A DNA stretch of 41,553 nucleotides from Deltaproteobacteria bacterium (GTDB lineage Bacteria; Myxococcota_A; UBA796; GCA-2862545), in contig REDI01000005.1 in NCBI GenBank assembly GCA_007693595.1, positions 1 to 41,553 of the forward strand, read 5' to 3'. Shown in pieces: positions 7,931 to 15,902 of the stretch (position 1 is its first letter; each line of letters starts with the position of its first letter). The position numbers were made by a program, and so were the translations under genes. Below the pieces are notes generated by a model. That model worked only from the letters and a program-made list of their open reading frames with translations, had not been told where the DNA came from and did not search any database.

Positions 7931-8740
7931 TCAATCGGTCTCGGAGGCCGACGTGTCGTCGGGCGAGGGAGGCACGGGCCGGGCCGGGGAATAGGAACGC
8001 TCCGCCGAGGCGATCAAGGCGCCGAGCTCCTGCCACGACGCCCCGTGACCAACCGGGCGCTCGTGCTCTTCGGCGAGCACATCGAGCAAGAGGTAGGCGA
8101 GGGACACGCCCCCCACCGCCAAGAAGGTCCAGGTCCCGGTGGTGGTGACCAGTCCCACCGGGAGCGTGGCGAGAAAGAGGAGCACGACCTCGGAGCCGAT
8201 CGCCAGCGGGCTGCTCACCGATCCAACGCTGCGAGCATAGTCGAGGCCGGCTCGCACCTGCGCCAAGGGCTCGTCGACCGACGCCTTGCACGACTTGGCG
8301 GCGGACTGCACGAGCTCGACGAGGGTGGACTGGGGATCGGGCGAGGCGCGCACCTGCGCCAGCTCGTCTTCGCCGAGGATCTGCGCAAGCTCGCTCAGCA
8401 GCGGTCGCTGGCTGAAGCGCTGACGAAAGAGCCTCAGCAAGCCCGCCACGGTGGAGGTATCGCCCCCCTGGGCCTGCACCGCATCGCCGATGGTTCGAAG
8501 GGCCTGCACCATGCCGAGCACCTCGGTACGTGCCTGGCTGTGCCGCGCGATCGCGAGCTGAAGGCGAAGCCCGAGGAGCACCGCCAAGGGCAAGGCGCCC
8601 AACGCCCAGGGCCACGGACCGAGATCGAACCACGCCCACCCGGTCAGCCAGTAGAGCAGCGTCACGAGCAATGCGGAGCCGACGGGTATCGCGAGGCGGG
8701 GTAGCACGCGCTCCCCGACGAAGCCTGTTCCTTGGAGCAT
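7931..8740 (-). CDS. Four-helix membrane protein of unknown function
   Basis: About 269 residues with two hydrophobic segments near the N-terminus (about 18-60), a helical cytoplasmic or periplasmic region (about 65-180, rich in Gln, Leu and Ala), and two further membrane segments (about 183-225). The layout resembles MotA/TolQ-type proteins or proteins of the type II secretion F fold, but I recognise no diagnostic motif. The ATG at 8740 is ten bases after GGGAGG; an in-frame GTG at 8746 is four bases after it and cannot be excluded. It lies directly upstream of the patatin gene, suggesting the two act together at the membrane. Confidence 0.75.
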   Translation of the reverse strand: MLQGTGFVGERVLPRLAIPVGSALLVTLLYWLTGWAWFDLGPWPWALGALPLAVLLGLRLQLAIARHSQARTEVLGMVQALRTIGDAVQAQGGDTSTVAGLLRLFRQRFSQRPLLSELAQILGEDELAQVRASPDPQSTLVELVQSAAKSCKASVDEPLAQVRAGLDYARSVGSVSSPLAIGSEVVLLFLATLPVGLVTTTGTWTFLAVGGVSLAYLLLDVLAEEHERPVGHGASWQELGALIASAERSYSPARPVPPSPDDTSASETD

Positions 8741-8791
8741 GTCCACGGGACCTCCCTGTCCTGTCGCTGTGTAACCGGGTGGGAGCTTGGC

Positions 8792-9352
8792 TCAAGGTCC
8801 CGCGGCACCGGAGGGAGCCTCGTGCTCCTCCGAGCGCGGCTCGCGGTCCGACTCAGGCTCTTCTAAGGGCTCGGAGTCAGCCTTGGCGGCGGCAGCTCGA
8901 CGCTCTCGTCGTTCCTGCTCCACCTTCGCCGCTCGCGCGGGGTCGACCAGGATGAGCACCGCAGCCGCGTCGTGCTCATTACCTCGGAAGTTCATCTGCA
9001 CCCCTTGGCCCCCCCACTGCCACGGGATCTTGTAGGACGGCGTTCCAAAGTCTTGGGTCAACTGCTCTAGAAAAGCCTTGGAGTTCCCGGTTCGGACCTC
9101 GATCCGAAACAGACGATCATCCCAGAACTCGTAGCGGACGCCCCCGACGCGGGCCTTGCCGTACCGATCCCGCTCCTTGCGCGTGTAAACCGCCCCTCCG
9201 AGCCCGTCCTCGCTCACGAGCCGCGCGCCCACGAGCTCCGACGAGGCGCTCCCTAGCGCCACCCCCCACCAACCGCCTTCCTGCTCGATGTCGCGGTAGG
9301 TGGTACATGCGACCAAGAGCACCAACATCAGACCCAAGAACCGATGCCACAT
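8792..9352 (-). CDS. Lipoprotein of unknown function with charged C-terminus
   Basis: About 186 residues from the ATG at 9352, which has GGGAGG five bases before it. The lipobox LLVAC places the lipidated Cys at residue 15. The central part (about 25-135) has alternating short strands and includes an RYEFWDDRLFRIEV stretch and a PSYKIPWQW stretch, as in small periplasmic domains that follow the fate of a partner protein; no named family is evident. The last 45 residues are rich in Glu, Arg and Ala and probably disordered. It lies about 50 bases upstream of the membrane-protein/patatin pair on the same strand and may be co-transcribed. Confidence 0.78.
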   Translation of the reverse strand: MWHRFLGLMLVLLVACTTYRDIEQEGGWWGVALGSASSELVGARLVSEDGLGGAVYTRKERDRYGKARVGGVRYEFWDDRLFRIEVRTGNSKAFLEQLTQDFGTPSYKIPWQWGGQGVQMNFRGNEHDAAAVLILVDPARAAKVEQERRERRAAAAKADSEPLEEPESDREPRSEEHEAPSGAAGP

Positions 9353-9838
9353 CCTGCCTCCCGCACCCATCCTAACGCCGAGCTACCCCCACCCCGGACT
9401 CTGCCCGCGCGAAGAGTCGAGCTGCCCTGGCCCCCCTACCGCTATGTACCGGGGCTCCACCCCCACCCGCTCCGCTGCGAGGGCGGTCACTCCGGCAGCG
9501 GCCTGCCAGCCGAGGCGACGATCGCCCTCGCCTATGCCCGTGGCCTGGACCTGCTCGGCGGACACTATGTCTGGGAGGCCCACGAAGCCTTCGAACACGC
9601 CTGGAGGCGGCTGGCCCCGCCCGCGCGTGCCCCGACAGCCGCCCTCATCAAGATCTGCGCCGCGCTCCTTCGCGCCCACCTCGGCGATCCCATCGCGGCC
9701 GGTGTACTGATCCAGCGCGCTCAGACTCAGGGCCTGCACCCCGACTTCCTCTCCCTGCTTCACGCCACCGAGCGCTTCGTGGAGACCGGGAGCTTTCCCG
9801 CGATAGCCGAGCTGCTCCCACCTTCGACCTCCCCTTGA
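9344..9838 (+). CDS. DUF309 family protein
   Basis: A 164-residue product with the DUF309 signature: GHYVWEAHEAFEHAWR (about 73-88), an all-helical fold with a conserved His-Glu-x-x-Glu face. The family is widespread but its biochemical role is not known. The annotated ATG overlaps the divergent lipoprotein gene by nine bases and gives a Pro-rich, unstructured first 45 residues, so the true start may lie further downstream. It ends five bases before the GTG of the amidase gene, so the two are very likely one transcript. Confidence 0.8.
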   Translation: MPHPASRTHPNAELPPPRTLPARRVELPWPPYRYVPGLHPHPLRCEGGHSGSGLPAEATIALAYARGLDLLGGHYVWEAHEAFEHAWRRLAPPARAPTAALIKICAALLRAHLGDPIAAGVLIQRAQTQGLHPDFLSLLHATERFVETGSFPAIAELLPPSTSP

Positions 9839-9842
9839 CCCC

Positions 9843-11267
9843 GTGAGCCGTGCGCCCATATTGACCCCCGGGAGGGAACCCTTGGACCCGCTCTCCGCCT
9901 CCGCGACCGCCATCGCACAAGCCCTGCGCGAGGGGCGATGGTCCTCCGTCGAGGTCCTCGAAGCACACATTCGAAAGATCGAGCGGGTGAACCGCAAGAT
10001 CAACGCGCTGGTGGTCGACCGCTTCGAACGAGCGCGCCTCGAGGCCCAGGTCGCCGATGCGCGACTTCAACAAGGCGAGACTGCGCCCCTCCTCGGCGTG
10101 CCGATCACGATCAAGGAGTTCATCGCCGTCCGCGGGATGCCTCACACCGCAGGGCTCCCCGCGCGAGCTGACATCGTCGCCCAGGCTGACGCGCCCCTGG
10201 TCACCCGCCTGCGCGAGGCGGGGGCGATCGTGATGGGCGTCACCAACGGCCCCGAAGGCGGCCTGTGGTCCGAGACGACGAACCCCATCTACGGTCGAAC
10301 CAACAACCCGTGGGACCTCGGGCGGACTCCGGGCGGATCGAGCGGCGGCGAAGCAGCGCTGATCGCCGCCGGGGGCAGCCCGCTCGGGCTCGGGAGCGAC
10401 ATTGGGGGGTCCGTTCGGATCCCGGCTGCTTTCTGTGGAATCCCGGCGCACAAGCCCACGGGTGGGCTGCTGCCCAACGAGGGACACTATCCGCCACACC
10501 CCAGCTCATACCTATGCATCGGACCCATGGCCCGAAGGGTCGAGGACCTGATCACCGCCATGCATGTCCTCGCGCCCGAGGGCCGGTTCGACGATCCTTC
10601 ACTCCTCCCGCCCGAAGGGCTGGTGGTCCTTCTCCCCGAACAGGCGCTTCGAAGGCCCAGCAAGCCTGTCGCTGCCGCGGTCGACCGCGCCGCCTCGATC
10701 TTCCGTCAGCTTGGAGCCGAGGTCCGTACCTGCTCCATGCCCGATCTCGATCGGGCCTTCTGGATCTGGGCGGCGGCCCTAACCGACGCCGAGGGCCCCT
10801 CCTACGCCGACGTGCTCTTCGACGGGAGCGCAGCCTCCCTGTGGCCCGAGCTCGCCAGGGCCATGGTGGGCGCCTCGTCCCACAGCACCCCGCCCCTGCT
10901 CGTGGCGGCCACCGAAGCGCTCACAGGCGCGCTCCGGCTGATGGACCGCGAGAAGCTGCTCAAGCGCCACAAGGCCCTCCGGGGAGAGCTGCGCGACAAG
11001 CTCGACCCGAGCACCCTGCTCCTCCTCCCCACCATGCCGCGCCAAGCACCCCGACATGGGGGCATGTTTCTCCAGTTTGCCGATAGTGGCTGGTGTGGCC
11101 TCTTCAACGTGCTCGACCTGCCCTCGACCACCGTCCCCATGGGCCAGAGCGCGGGCCTACCCCTCGGGGTGCAGCTCGTCGCCGCCCAGGGCCTCGATCA
11201 CATCTGCCTGGGGGCCGCTCGGGCCCTGGAGCGCGCCACCGGCGGATGGTCGGTGGCCGCCCCCTGA
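9843..11267 (+). CDS. Amidase signature enzyme (FAAH/GatA family)
   Basis: A 474-residue amidase. The catalytic Lys91 (PITIKEF), cis-Ser166 (TPGGSSGGE) and nucleophile Ser190 (GSDIGGSVRIP) are all present, and their spacings (75 and 24 residues) equal those of mammalian fatty acid amide hydrolase (Lys142, Ser217, Ser241). This enzyme class hydrolyses amides by a Ser-cisSer-Lys triad. There is no signal peptide, so a cytoplasmic amide or fatty-amide hydrolase is the most likely role; no GatB or GatC gene is nearby, so a role in Gln-tRNA formation is unlikely. It begins with GTG four bases after the DUF309 stop and converges with the porin gene. Confidence 0.9.
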   Translation: MSRAPILTPGREPLDPLSASATAIAQALREGRWSSVEVLEAHIRKIERVNRKINALVVDRFERARLEAQVADARLQQGETAPLLGVPITIKEFIAVRGMPHTAGLPARADIVAQADAPLVTRLREAGAIVMGVTNGPEGGLWSETTNPIYGRTNNPWDLGRTPGGSSGGEAALIAAGGSPLGLGSDIGGSVRIPAAFCGIPAHKPTGGLLPNEGHYPPHPSSYLCIGPMARRVEDLITAMHVLAPEGRFDDPSLLPPEGLVVLLPEQALRRPSKPVAAAVDRAASIFRQLGAEVRTCSMPDLDRAFWIWAAALTDAEGPSYADVLFDGSAASLWPELARAMVGASSHSTPPLLVAATEALTGALRLMDREKLLKRHKALRGELRDKLDPSTLLLLPTMPRQAPRHGGMFLQFADSGWCGLFNVLDLPSTTVPMGQSAGLPLGVQLVAAQGLDHICLGAARALERATGGWSVAAP

Positions 11268-11283
11268 CTCGGATCCCCTCTGC

Positions 11284-12411
11284 TCAGAAGAGCCACTGGA
11301 GCTGGGCCCGCAGGAGGGTACGGTCCCGAGTGGTTCCATCACTGAGCACATCACGTCGCGGCTGGGCCTCGATCATCACGATGCGACGCGCATCGGGTAG
11401 AAAGAGGTTCCAGCCCACACCCAGCTCGAGCTCGGCAGACCACGGGGTCCTTGGATCCAGCGCGCCCTCCGCACCACGCCAGGTGACCGCATCACGGAGC
11501 AGCGCTGGAGAGGTCCACACCCCTGCCGCGCGCAGCGCGAGCTCGAACCGCGGGCCCACGCGAAGAGACATCTCGACCAAGCCGCCGTGGAGCCCGGGAG
11601 CGAGACCTTGGGTGAGCGGTACGATGGAGGTGTAGCCCACCGCGTGCAGTCCCAGCCCATGCCCCTGGGCCATCACCTCGACCGCAGCGCGGGCCGCCAT
11701 GTCCTGCCGATGCTTGGGCTGGGCGTCCGCCGCAAACGACAGCGCCCCCCCCAGGGCGAGAGGCTGGCTTCCGGTCCGCTCCCGACCTTCCCGAGGCTCC
11801 AGCCCCTCGCCGAAGGCCGCCAACTGAAAGAAGAGCTCGGGATGGAGCCGCGGAGCGCTCCCGGCGGATCGCGTGAGGGAGAGGCGGGTCTGCGCCGGCT
11901 CCCCGTAGAGCGCGGGGAGCCGTATCGCGTGGGCGGCCCGCTCGTTCTGGCCCGAGAACACCCCGAAGGTCCAGTGCAGGCCCCCGGCGGGACCCGAGAC
12001 CTGCGTACCGATCTGTCGCTCGGAACCGAACGCCCGCGCCGTGTGGCTCCACTCGGTGAGCGGGAGCGAGAACCAAGGCCGCTGACGATAGACGGTGTAC
12101 GGCAGCTTGAGCACGCCCGTCCGCGCCACCCAGCCCGAGGGATGCAGTCTGGCGTCAAAGAAGAGATCGAGCAGCTCGATCTCATCGTGCCAGACCTGCG
12201 CGTGAAAAAAACCCCTGGCCTGACCCGACTCGGTCTCGAGAAAGAGCATGGGTCGAACGCGCGAGACCCGCACCTCGGACTGAAGCGCTCCCTCTGCCGA
12301 CACGAGATCGACACGGGTCTGGGTCGCCAGCTCAAGCCGCAGCGAGACCTCGTCATCGACCGAGTGGGTCACCCCTCCCGCGAGCACCGTCCCGAGCAGT
12401 AGCAGATGCAT
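11284..12411 (-). CDS. Outer-membrane beta-barrel protein (porin-like)
   Basis: A 375-residue exported protein. A short hydrophobic signal (about 1-13) is followed by many amphipathic strands with alternating hydrophobic residues and aromatic girdle residues, and the chain ends in LRAQLQWLF, with the C-terminal Phe and alternating pattern recognised by the BAM complex. This fits a barrel of the phosphate-selective porin O/P kind, but no family was firmly recognised. The ATG at 12411 has GGGAGGG about seven bases upstream. That ribosome binding site sits next to the 3' arm of a strong hairpin (12422-12448), suggesting control of translation. No partner gene is adjacent. Confidence 0.78.
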   Translation of the reverse strand: MHLLLLGTVLAGGVTHSVDDEVSLRLELATQTRVDLVSAEGALQSEVRVSRVRPMLFLETESGQARGFFHAQVWHDEIELLDLFFDARLHPSGWVARTGVLKLPYTVYRQRPWFSLPLTEWSHTARAFGSERQIGTQVSGPAGGLHWTFGVFSGQNERAAHAIRLPALYGEPAQTRLSLTRSAGSAPRLHPELFFQLAAFGEGLEPREGRERTGSQPLALGGALSFAADAQPKHRQDMAARAAVEVMAQGHGLGLHAVGYTSIVPLTQGLAPGLHGGLVEMSLRVGPRFELALRAAGVWTSPALLRDAVTWRGAEGALDPRTPWSAELELGVGWNLFLPDARRIVMIEAQPRRDVLSDGTTRDRTLLRAQLQWLF

Positions 12412-12421
12412 CGCGCACCCT

Positions 12422-12448
12422 CCCCCCGTTGCTCATGCAAAGGGGGGG
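12422..12448 (-). promoter_or_regulatory. Hairpin overlapping the porin ribosome binding site
   Basis: Read on the minus strand the RNA would be a C7 run, U, UUGC, AUGA, GCAA, C, then a G6 run followed at once by AGGG and, six bases later, the AUG at 12411. The C run pairs with the G run and UUGC with GCAA, with a single mismatch between them and an AUGA loop. The G run merges into the Shine-Dalgarno, so folding would hide it. There is no U tract, so a simple intrinsic terminator for the PAAR gene upstream is less likely but possible. Confidence 0.55.
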
Positions 12449-12622
12449 CCAGCGCTTCACTCCAACAGGAAAGCGCGGGTCTAGAGGAACGATGACCCAA
12501 AGGCCGGTCCCGCGGAGCCGCGATGAAACATCGGAACGAAACGCCGCTGAAACCCACGACCAGGCCCTCGAACCAATCGGCGCGAGAGGCCTGGCGAGCT
12601 GAGCTGAGCACCCCTCTGGGGC

Positions 12623-12922
12623 TCAGCCGCCCACGAGCACCGTCGGCGCGCCCGCGACGATGACCCCACCATGCGCGGTGCTATCGCCCATGCGCGCCAT
12701 GGGGAGCTTGCCCGCGAGCACCGTGCCCGAGCCCTTGGCGATGATGTCGGTGGGGCCAACACAGACGGCGGTATCGGTCATTCGCGCGGCGGGGAGCATG
12801 CAGACCAGCACGGTCGGCTCACCCTTGATGATCGGCCCGCCGACGTGAGGGACCGGGGGCGTGCCGGGCGTGGCGAGAGGACAGGTGTGCATATCGGTCA
12901 TTCGAGCGGCTGGCTGACCCAT
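12623..12922 (-). CDS. PAAR-domain spike-tip protein
   Basis: A 99-residue PAAR-repeat protein starting [14 protein letters not shown], with GGAG six bases before the ATG at 12922. Three similar blocks (PAARMTD, PAARMTD, PMARMGD) alternate with GG-PTVL turns, as in proteins that sharpen the VgrG spike of type VI secretion or the tip of other contractile systems. It has no toxin extension and no VgrG, Hcp or sheath gene within the window, so it is an orphan here. Upstream ATGs in the same frame (12934, 13036) are not supported by a well-placed ribosome binding site. Confidence 0.88.
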   Translation of the reverse strand: MGQPAARMTDMHTCPLATPGTPPVPHVGGPIIKGEPTVLVCMLPAARMTDTAVCVGPTDIIAKGSGTVLAGKLPMARMGDSTAHGGVIVAGAPTVLVGG

Positions 12923-12951
12923 CAGAAGCTCCATACAGTTAGAACACCTCC

Positions 12952-12957
12952 ACGTTA
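12952..12957 (-). promoter_or_regulatory. Candidate extended -10 (TGCTAACGT) of the PAAR gene
   Basis: TAACGT on the minus strand with TGC directly before it, 29 bases upstream of the ATG at 12922. It lies back to back with the candidate -10 of fbaB 37 bases away. Confidence 0.35.
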
Positions 12958-12993
12958 GCACAGGCGAAGGCTGCCCGCTCCCTGGAATGGGGC

Positions 12994-12999
12994 TACCCT
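12994..12999 (+). promoter_or_regulatory. Candidate -10 element (TACCCT) of fbaB
   Basis: TACCCT preceded by GGC, ending 23 bases before the ATG at 13023. Same hexamer and distance as upstream of 20215. No -35 recognised. Confidence 0.4.
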
Positions 13000-13022
13000 G
13001 TGCGCCACCCCAAGGAGCTGCC

Positions 13023-14087
13023 ATGGACTTAACCACGATCGCCGATCTCCTCCAAGACGAGGCCCCCTACCTACTCGACCACAGGTGTGGCACCTTCGAT
13101 CGCGAGGATCTACATCTTCCGGGACCGGACCTCGTCGACCGCATCTTCGGGATCTCCGATCGGCGGCAGCCCGTCCTGAACAACCTCCAGCGCATGATCG
13201 ATCACGGCCGCCTGGGGGGCACAGGATACGTCTCGATCCTCCCGGTCGACCAGGGCATCGAGCACAGCGCCGGCGCCTCCTTTGCGCCGAACCCGCGCAT
13301 GTTCGACCCCGAGGGCATCGTAGAGCTCGCCATCGAGGGTGGCTGTAGCGCCGTCGCCTCGACCTTCGGGGTGCTGCGGCTCGTCTCGCGTAAGTACGCG
13401 CACAAGATCCCCTTCATGGTCAAGCTCAATCACAACGAGCTGCTCTCTTACCCCAACACGCACGACCAGGTGCCCTTCGGCTCGGTCCGGCAGGCCTTCG
13501 ACCTCGGCGCGGCAGGGGTCGGAGCCACCGTCTACTGGGGCAGCGACCAGTCCACCCGTCAGCTCCAAGAGATCGCGGCCCTGTTCGAGGAAGCCCACAG
13601 CCTCGGACTGTTCACCGTGCTCTGGTGCTACGTGCGCAACCCAGCCTTCAAGACCGACTCCGCCGATCACAACGTCAGCGCCGATCTCACGGGCCAGGCC
13701 AACCACCTCGGCGCCACCATCGGCGCCGACATCGTCAAGCAGAAGCTCCCCGAGGGCAACGGGGGCTACCGCGACGCGGCGCTCCGCGGCTTCGGCAAGA
13801 CCCACGACAAGGTCTACAGCGACCTCTCTACAGACCACCCCATCGACCTCACCCGCTACCAGGTCGCGAATGGCTATATGGGCCGGGTCGGCCTGATCAA
13901 CTCCGGGGGCGCCAGCGGCAGCAACGACCTCGCCCAAGCGGTGCGCACGGCGGTCATCAACAAGCGCGCCGGGGGCATGGGGCTGATCAGCGGCCGCAAG
14001 GCCTTTCAGAAGCCGCTGGCCGAGGGCGTAGCCCTCCTTCACGCCATCCAAGACGTCTACCTCTGCGATGACGTGACCATCGCTTGA
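13023..14087 (+). CDS. fbaB: Class I fructose-bisphosphate aldolase (DhnA/FbaB type)
   Basis: A 354-residue aldolase of the archaeal/DhnA class I family, close in length to E. coli FbaB (350). Recognisable blocks are [12 protein letters not shown] at 73-84, the KLNHNEL strand at 134-140, and ADIVK at 235-239, where Lys239 is the expected Schiff-base lysine; [10 protein letters not shown] at 290-299 binds phosphate. The enzyme splits fructose 1,6-bisphosphate into dihydroxyacetone phosphate and glyceraldehyde 3-phosphate in glycolysis and works in reverse in gluconeogenesis. The ATG at 13023 follows AAGGAG with good spacing; a longer frame to 12987 lacks such support. It is divergent from the PAAR gene, and the lipoprotein gene 28 bases downstream may share its transcript. 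Confidence 0.93.
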   Translation: MDLTTIADLLQDEAPYLLDHRCGTFDREDLHLPGPDLVDRIFGISDRRQPVLNNLQRMIDHGRLGGTGYVSILPVDQGIEHSAGASFAPNPRMFDPEGIVELAIEGGCSAVASTFGVLRLVSRKYAHKIPFMVKLNHNELLSYPNTHDQVPFGSVRQAFDLGAAGVGATVYWGSDQSTRQLQEIAALFEEAHSLGLFTVLWCYVRNPAFKTDSADHNVSADLTGQANHLGATIGADIVKQKLPEGNGGYRDAALRGFGKTHDKVYSDLSTDHPIDLTRYQVANGYMGRVGLINSGGASGSNDLAQAVRTAVINKRAGGMGLISGRKAFQKPLAEGVALLHAIQDVYLCDDVTIA

Positions 14088-14115
14088 GTCGAACTCTCGT
14101 GCCCTCGGGGGCCCC

Positions 14116-15087
14116 ATGGTAGCGCGCGTCATAAAGCTCGTCGTCATCGTGATGATGGCCTCGGCCTGTTTCGCGAGCATGGGCCGAAACTTCACCTCGG
14201 GAGCCTTCGACGAGCTCCTCGGCGAAGACCGTGACGGGCCCGCCCTGAGCGAGGCGCAGTCGGCCCTGCTCGAGCGTGAGCTCATGCGCAAGCTCGGGCG
14301 CCAGCTCGGCGAGGGCCTCACCGACGGCGCCACCACCCTCCCCCCCGAGCGAAGAGCCGAGCTCGAGACCACGATCGACGCCTTGATCGCCGTCGCCGCC
14401 TATCGATCGGGGAAGGGCCTTCGGGAAGAGGTCGGCCCCGAGTTCCGCAACATCGTTCGCCGCGACATCGTCAACACCTTCGCCGAGGGCGCCCGAGGCG
14501 AGATCGCCGAGGCTCTCGAAGAGGCCGCTGGGCGAGCCTCCGCGGCCGCGGTGGATCGGGCCTTCGACAAGCTGCACGAGCGCCTCGAAGATCCTACGTT
14601 TCGCTACCTCATGGCCGAGGTTCTGCGCGACACGGTCAACGAAGCCATCGAGGGGGGGACCCCCTACAGACCAGGCATCGGCGAGACCCTCGAGACCACG
14701 CTCACCACCAACCTGCTCGACCCTTTTCAAGACAGCGTCGGTGGGGTCACCGATCGGGTTGCCTTGCACATCAGCGACTCCGCACGGCGCACCGAGAACC
14801 TCCTCAAGACCATCATCAGCGGCCTGGTCGTCGTCGTCGTGGTGATCGGGGTGCTCTACGTGGTGCGCGATCGGCAGGCTCGCCGCGCCCGCGAGACCAC
14901 CGCGCAGGCCCAGGAAGGCCTGAGAACCGTCGGGGCCGCCCTCGATCAGATCGACGACGAGAGCCTGCGACACATCAAGGAGCGGCTCGGGAGCTACGAT
15001 CATCTGATGCAAGCGTCGGGACCCACCAAGCGCGCAGCCAAGGCCAGAGTACGATCCGAGGCCTATGCCCGCGACGACGAGGCCTGA
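14116..15087 (+). CDS. Lipoprotein with C-terminal membrane helix, unknown function
   Basis: A 323-residue product with a lipobox MMASAC (Cys18), a long helical Ala/Glu/Arg-rich region (about 45-215), one strong membrane helix (about 235-255, LVVVVVVIGVLYVV) and a basic helical tail. Such a protein would be tethered at the N-terminus by lipid and again by the helix, with the tail on the other side of the membrane. No family was recognised. It lies 28 bases after fbaB and five bases before the ChaN-like gene, with which it is very probably co-translated. Confidence 0.72.
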   Translation: MVARVIKLVVIVMMASACFASMGRNFTSGAFDELLGEDRDGPALSEAQSALLERELMRKLGRQLGEGLTDGATTLPPERRAELETTIDALIAVAAYRSGKGLREEVGPEFRNIVRRDIVNTFAEGARGEIAEALEEAAGRASAAAVDRAFDKLHERLEDPTFRYLMAEVLRDTVNEAIEGGTPYRPGIGETLETTLTTNLLDPFQDSVGGVTDRVALHISDSARRTENLLKTIISGLVVVVVVIGVLYVVRDRQARRARETTAQAQEGLRTVGAALDQIDDESLRHIKERLGSYDHLMQASGPTKRAAKARVRSEAYARDDEA

Positions 15088-15092
15088 CCATC

Positions 15093-15902
15093 ATGCTCAC
15101 GCTCCTTCTGTCGCTGCTCTCAGCCCAAGCCTCCGAGGCCTGCTCTCCCGTCACCCTTCGCGATCTGGCGGCCCTGCCCTCCCCCGGGATCCTGGTCCTC
15201 GGCGGGAACCCCGGCTACGCGACCCAGCTCCGAAGAGCGACCCGCGCGGTCCGAGCGCTGCGCGATCGCGGGGAGCCCGTCACGCTCGCGATCGAGGCCC
15301 TGCCCGAGTCCGCTGGCGGCCCCATCGAGCAGCTTCAAGGTCCCAAGCCTGACCTCGACGCTGCCAGGGAGGCCCTCCGGTGGGACGATCGCACCGACCT
15401 GCCCTACGCCCCGTACCGACCCCTTCTCGCGCTCGGGCTTAGCACGGTTCCGAGGCGTGTGACCCTCCGGCCTGTGGGGCCGCCCTCGCGCCTGAGCGAT
15501 CTCGAGGCCGCAGAGCTTCCCACCGCCCTCATCCGACGGATCGGTGAGCTGGAGCCTACGCTCTCGCCCACGGGCCGCACTCGGGTCGCCCAGGCCCGCG
15601 CCGCCTCGGATGCCCACATCGCCCAGACAGCCCTGGCAGGCTGGTCGGGCGAGGGGCACCTCGTCGTGGTGGTGGATCGAAACCGGGTCGCGGGCGAAGG
15701 CGGGCTACCCTGGCAGCTCCGGGAGCGCACGAGCACGCCGGTGTGGGCCGCGACCCTCGACTGGCGGGAGCACGACTGCGTCGACGGCACCTGGCAGTGG
15801 AGCGAGCCCACCCTCCGTCTGGCCTTCCCGCGCCTCCTCACCCAACCGTCAAAGACCGACGAGCCTACAGGTCGAGGTCGAGCGAGCGCCCGAACTCCAT
15901 GA
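15093..15902 (+). CDS. Secreted protein resembling a degenerate ChaN-type domain
   Basis: A 269-residue exported protein (signal about 1-14). The order of elements recalls ChaN/Tiki-like proteins: an ILVLGGNPGYATQ strand-turn where active relatives have GExHxxxxH, a VTLAIEALPES strand (ChaN: ExLP-type), a central D-x-H-I-A helix and a VVVVDRNRVAGEGGLPWQLRER end resembling the family GxxHxxxxxGVP..L motif. The conserved His and Glu of the first motif are missing, so if the assignment is right the protein has lost metal or haem binding. It begins five bases after the lipoprotein stop. Its last 38 bases overlap the end of the convergent TPR gene. Confidence 0.6.
   Translation: MLTLLLSLLSAQASEACSPVTLRDLAALPSPGILVLGGNPGYATQLRRATRAVRALRDRGEPVTLAIEALPESAGGPIEQLQGPKPDLDAAREALRWDDRTDLPYAPYRPLLALGLSTVPRRVTLRPVGPPSRLSDLEAAELPTALIRRIGELEPTLSPTGRTRVAQARAASDAHIAQTALAGWSGEGHLVVVVDRNRVAGEGGLPWQLRERTSTPVWAATLDWREHDCVDGTWQWSEPTLRLAFPRLLTQPSKTDEPTGRGRASARTP

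Noticed and set aside
13110-14372. 420-codon minus-strand ORF
   Set aside because: Antisense of fbaB, a typical high-GC shadow frame without motifs or ribosome binding site.
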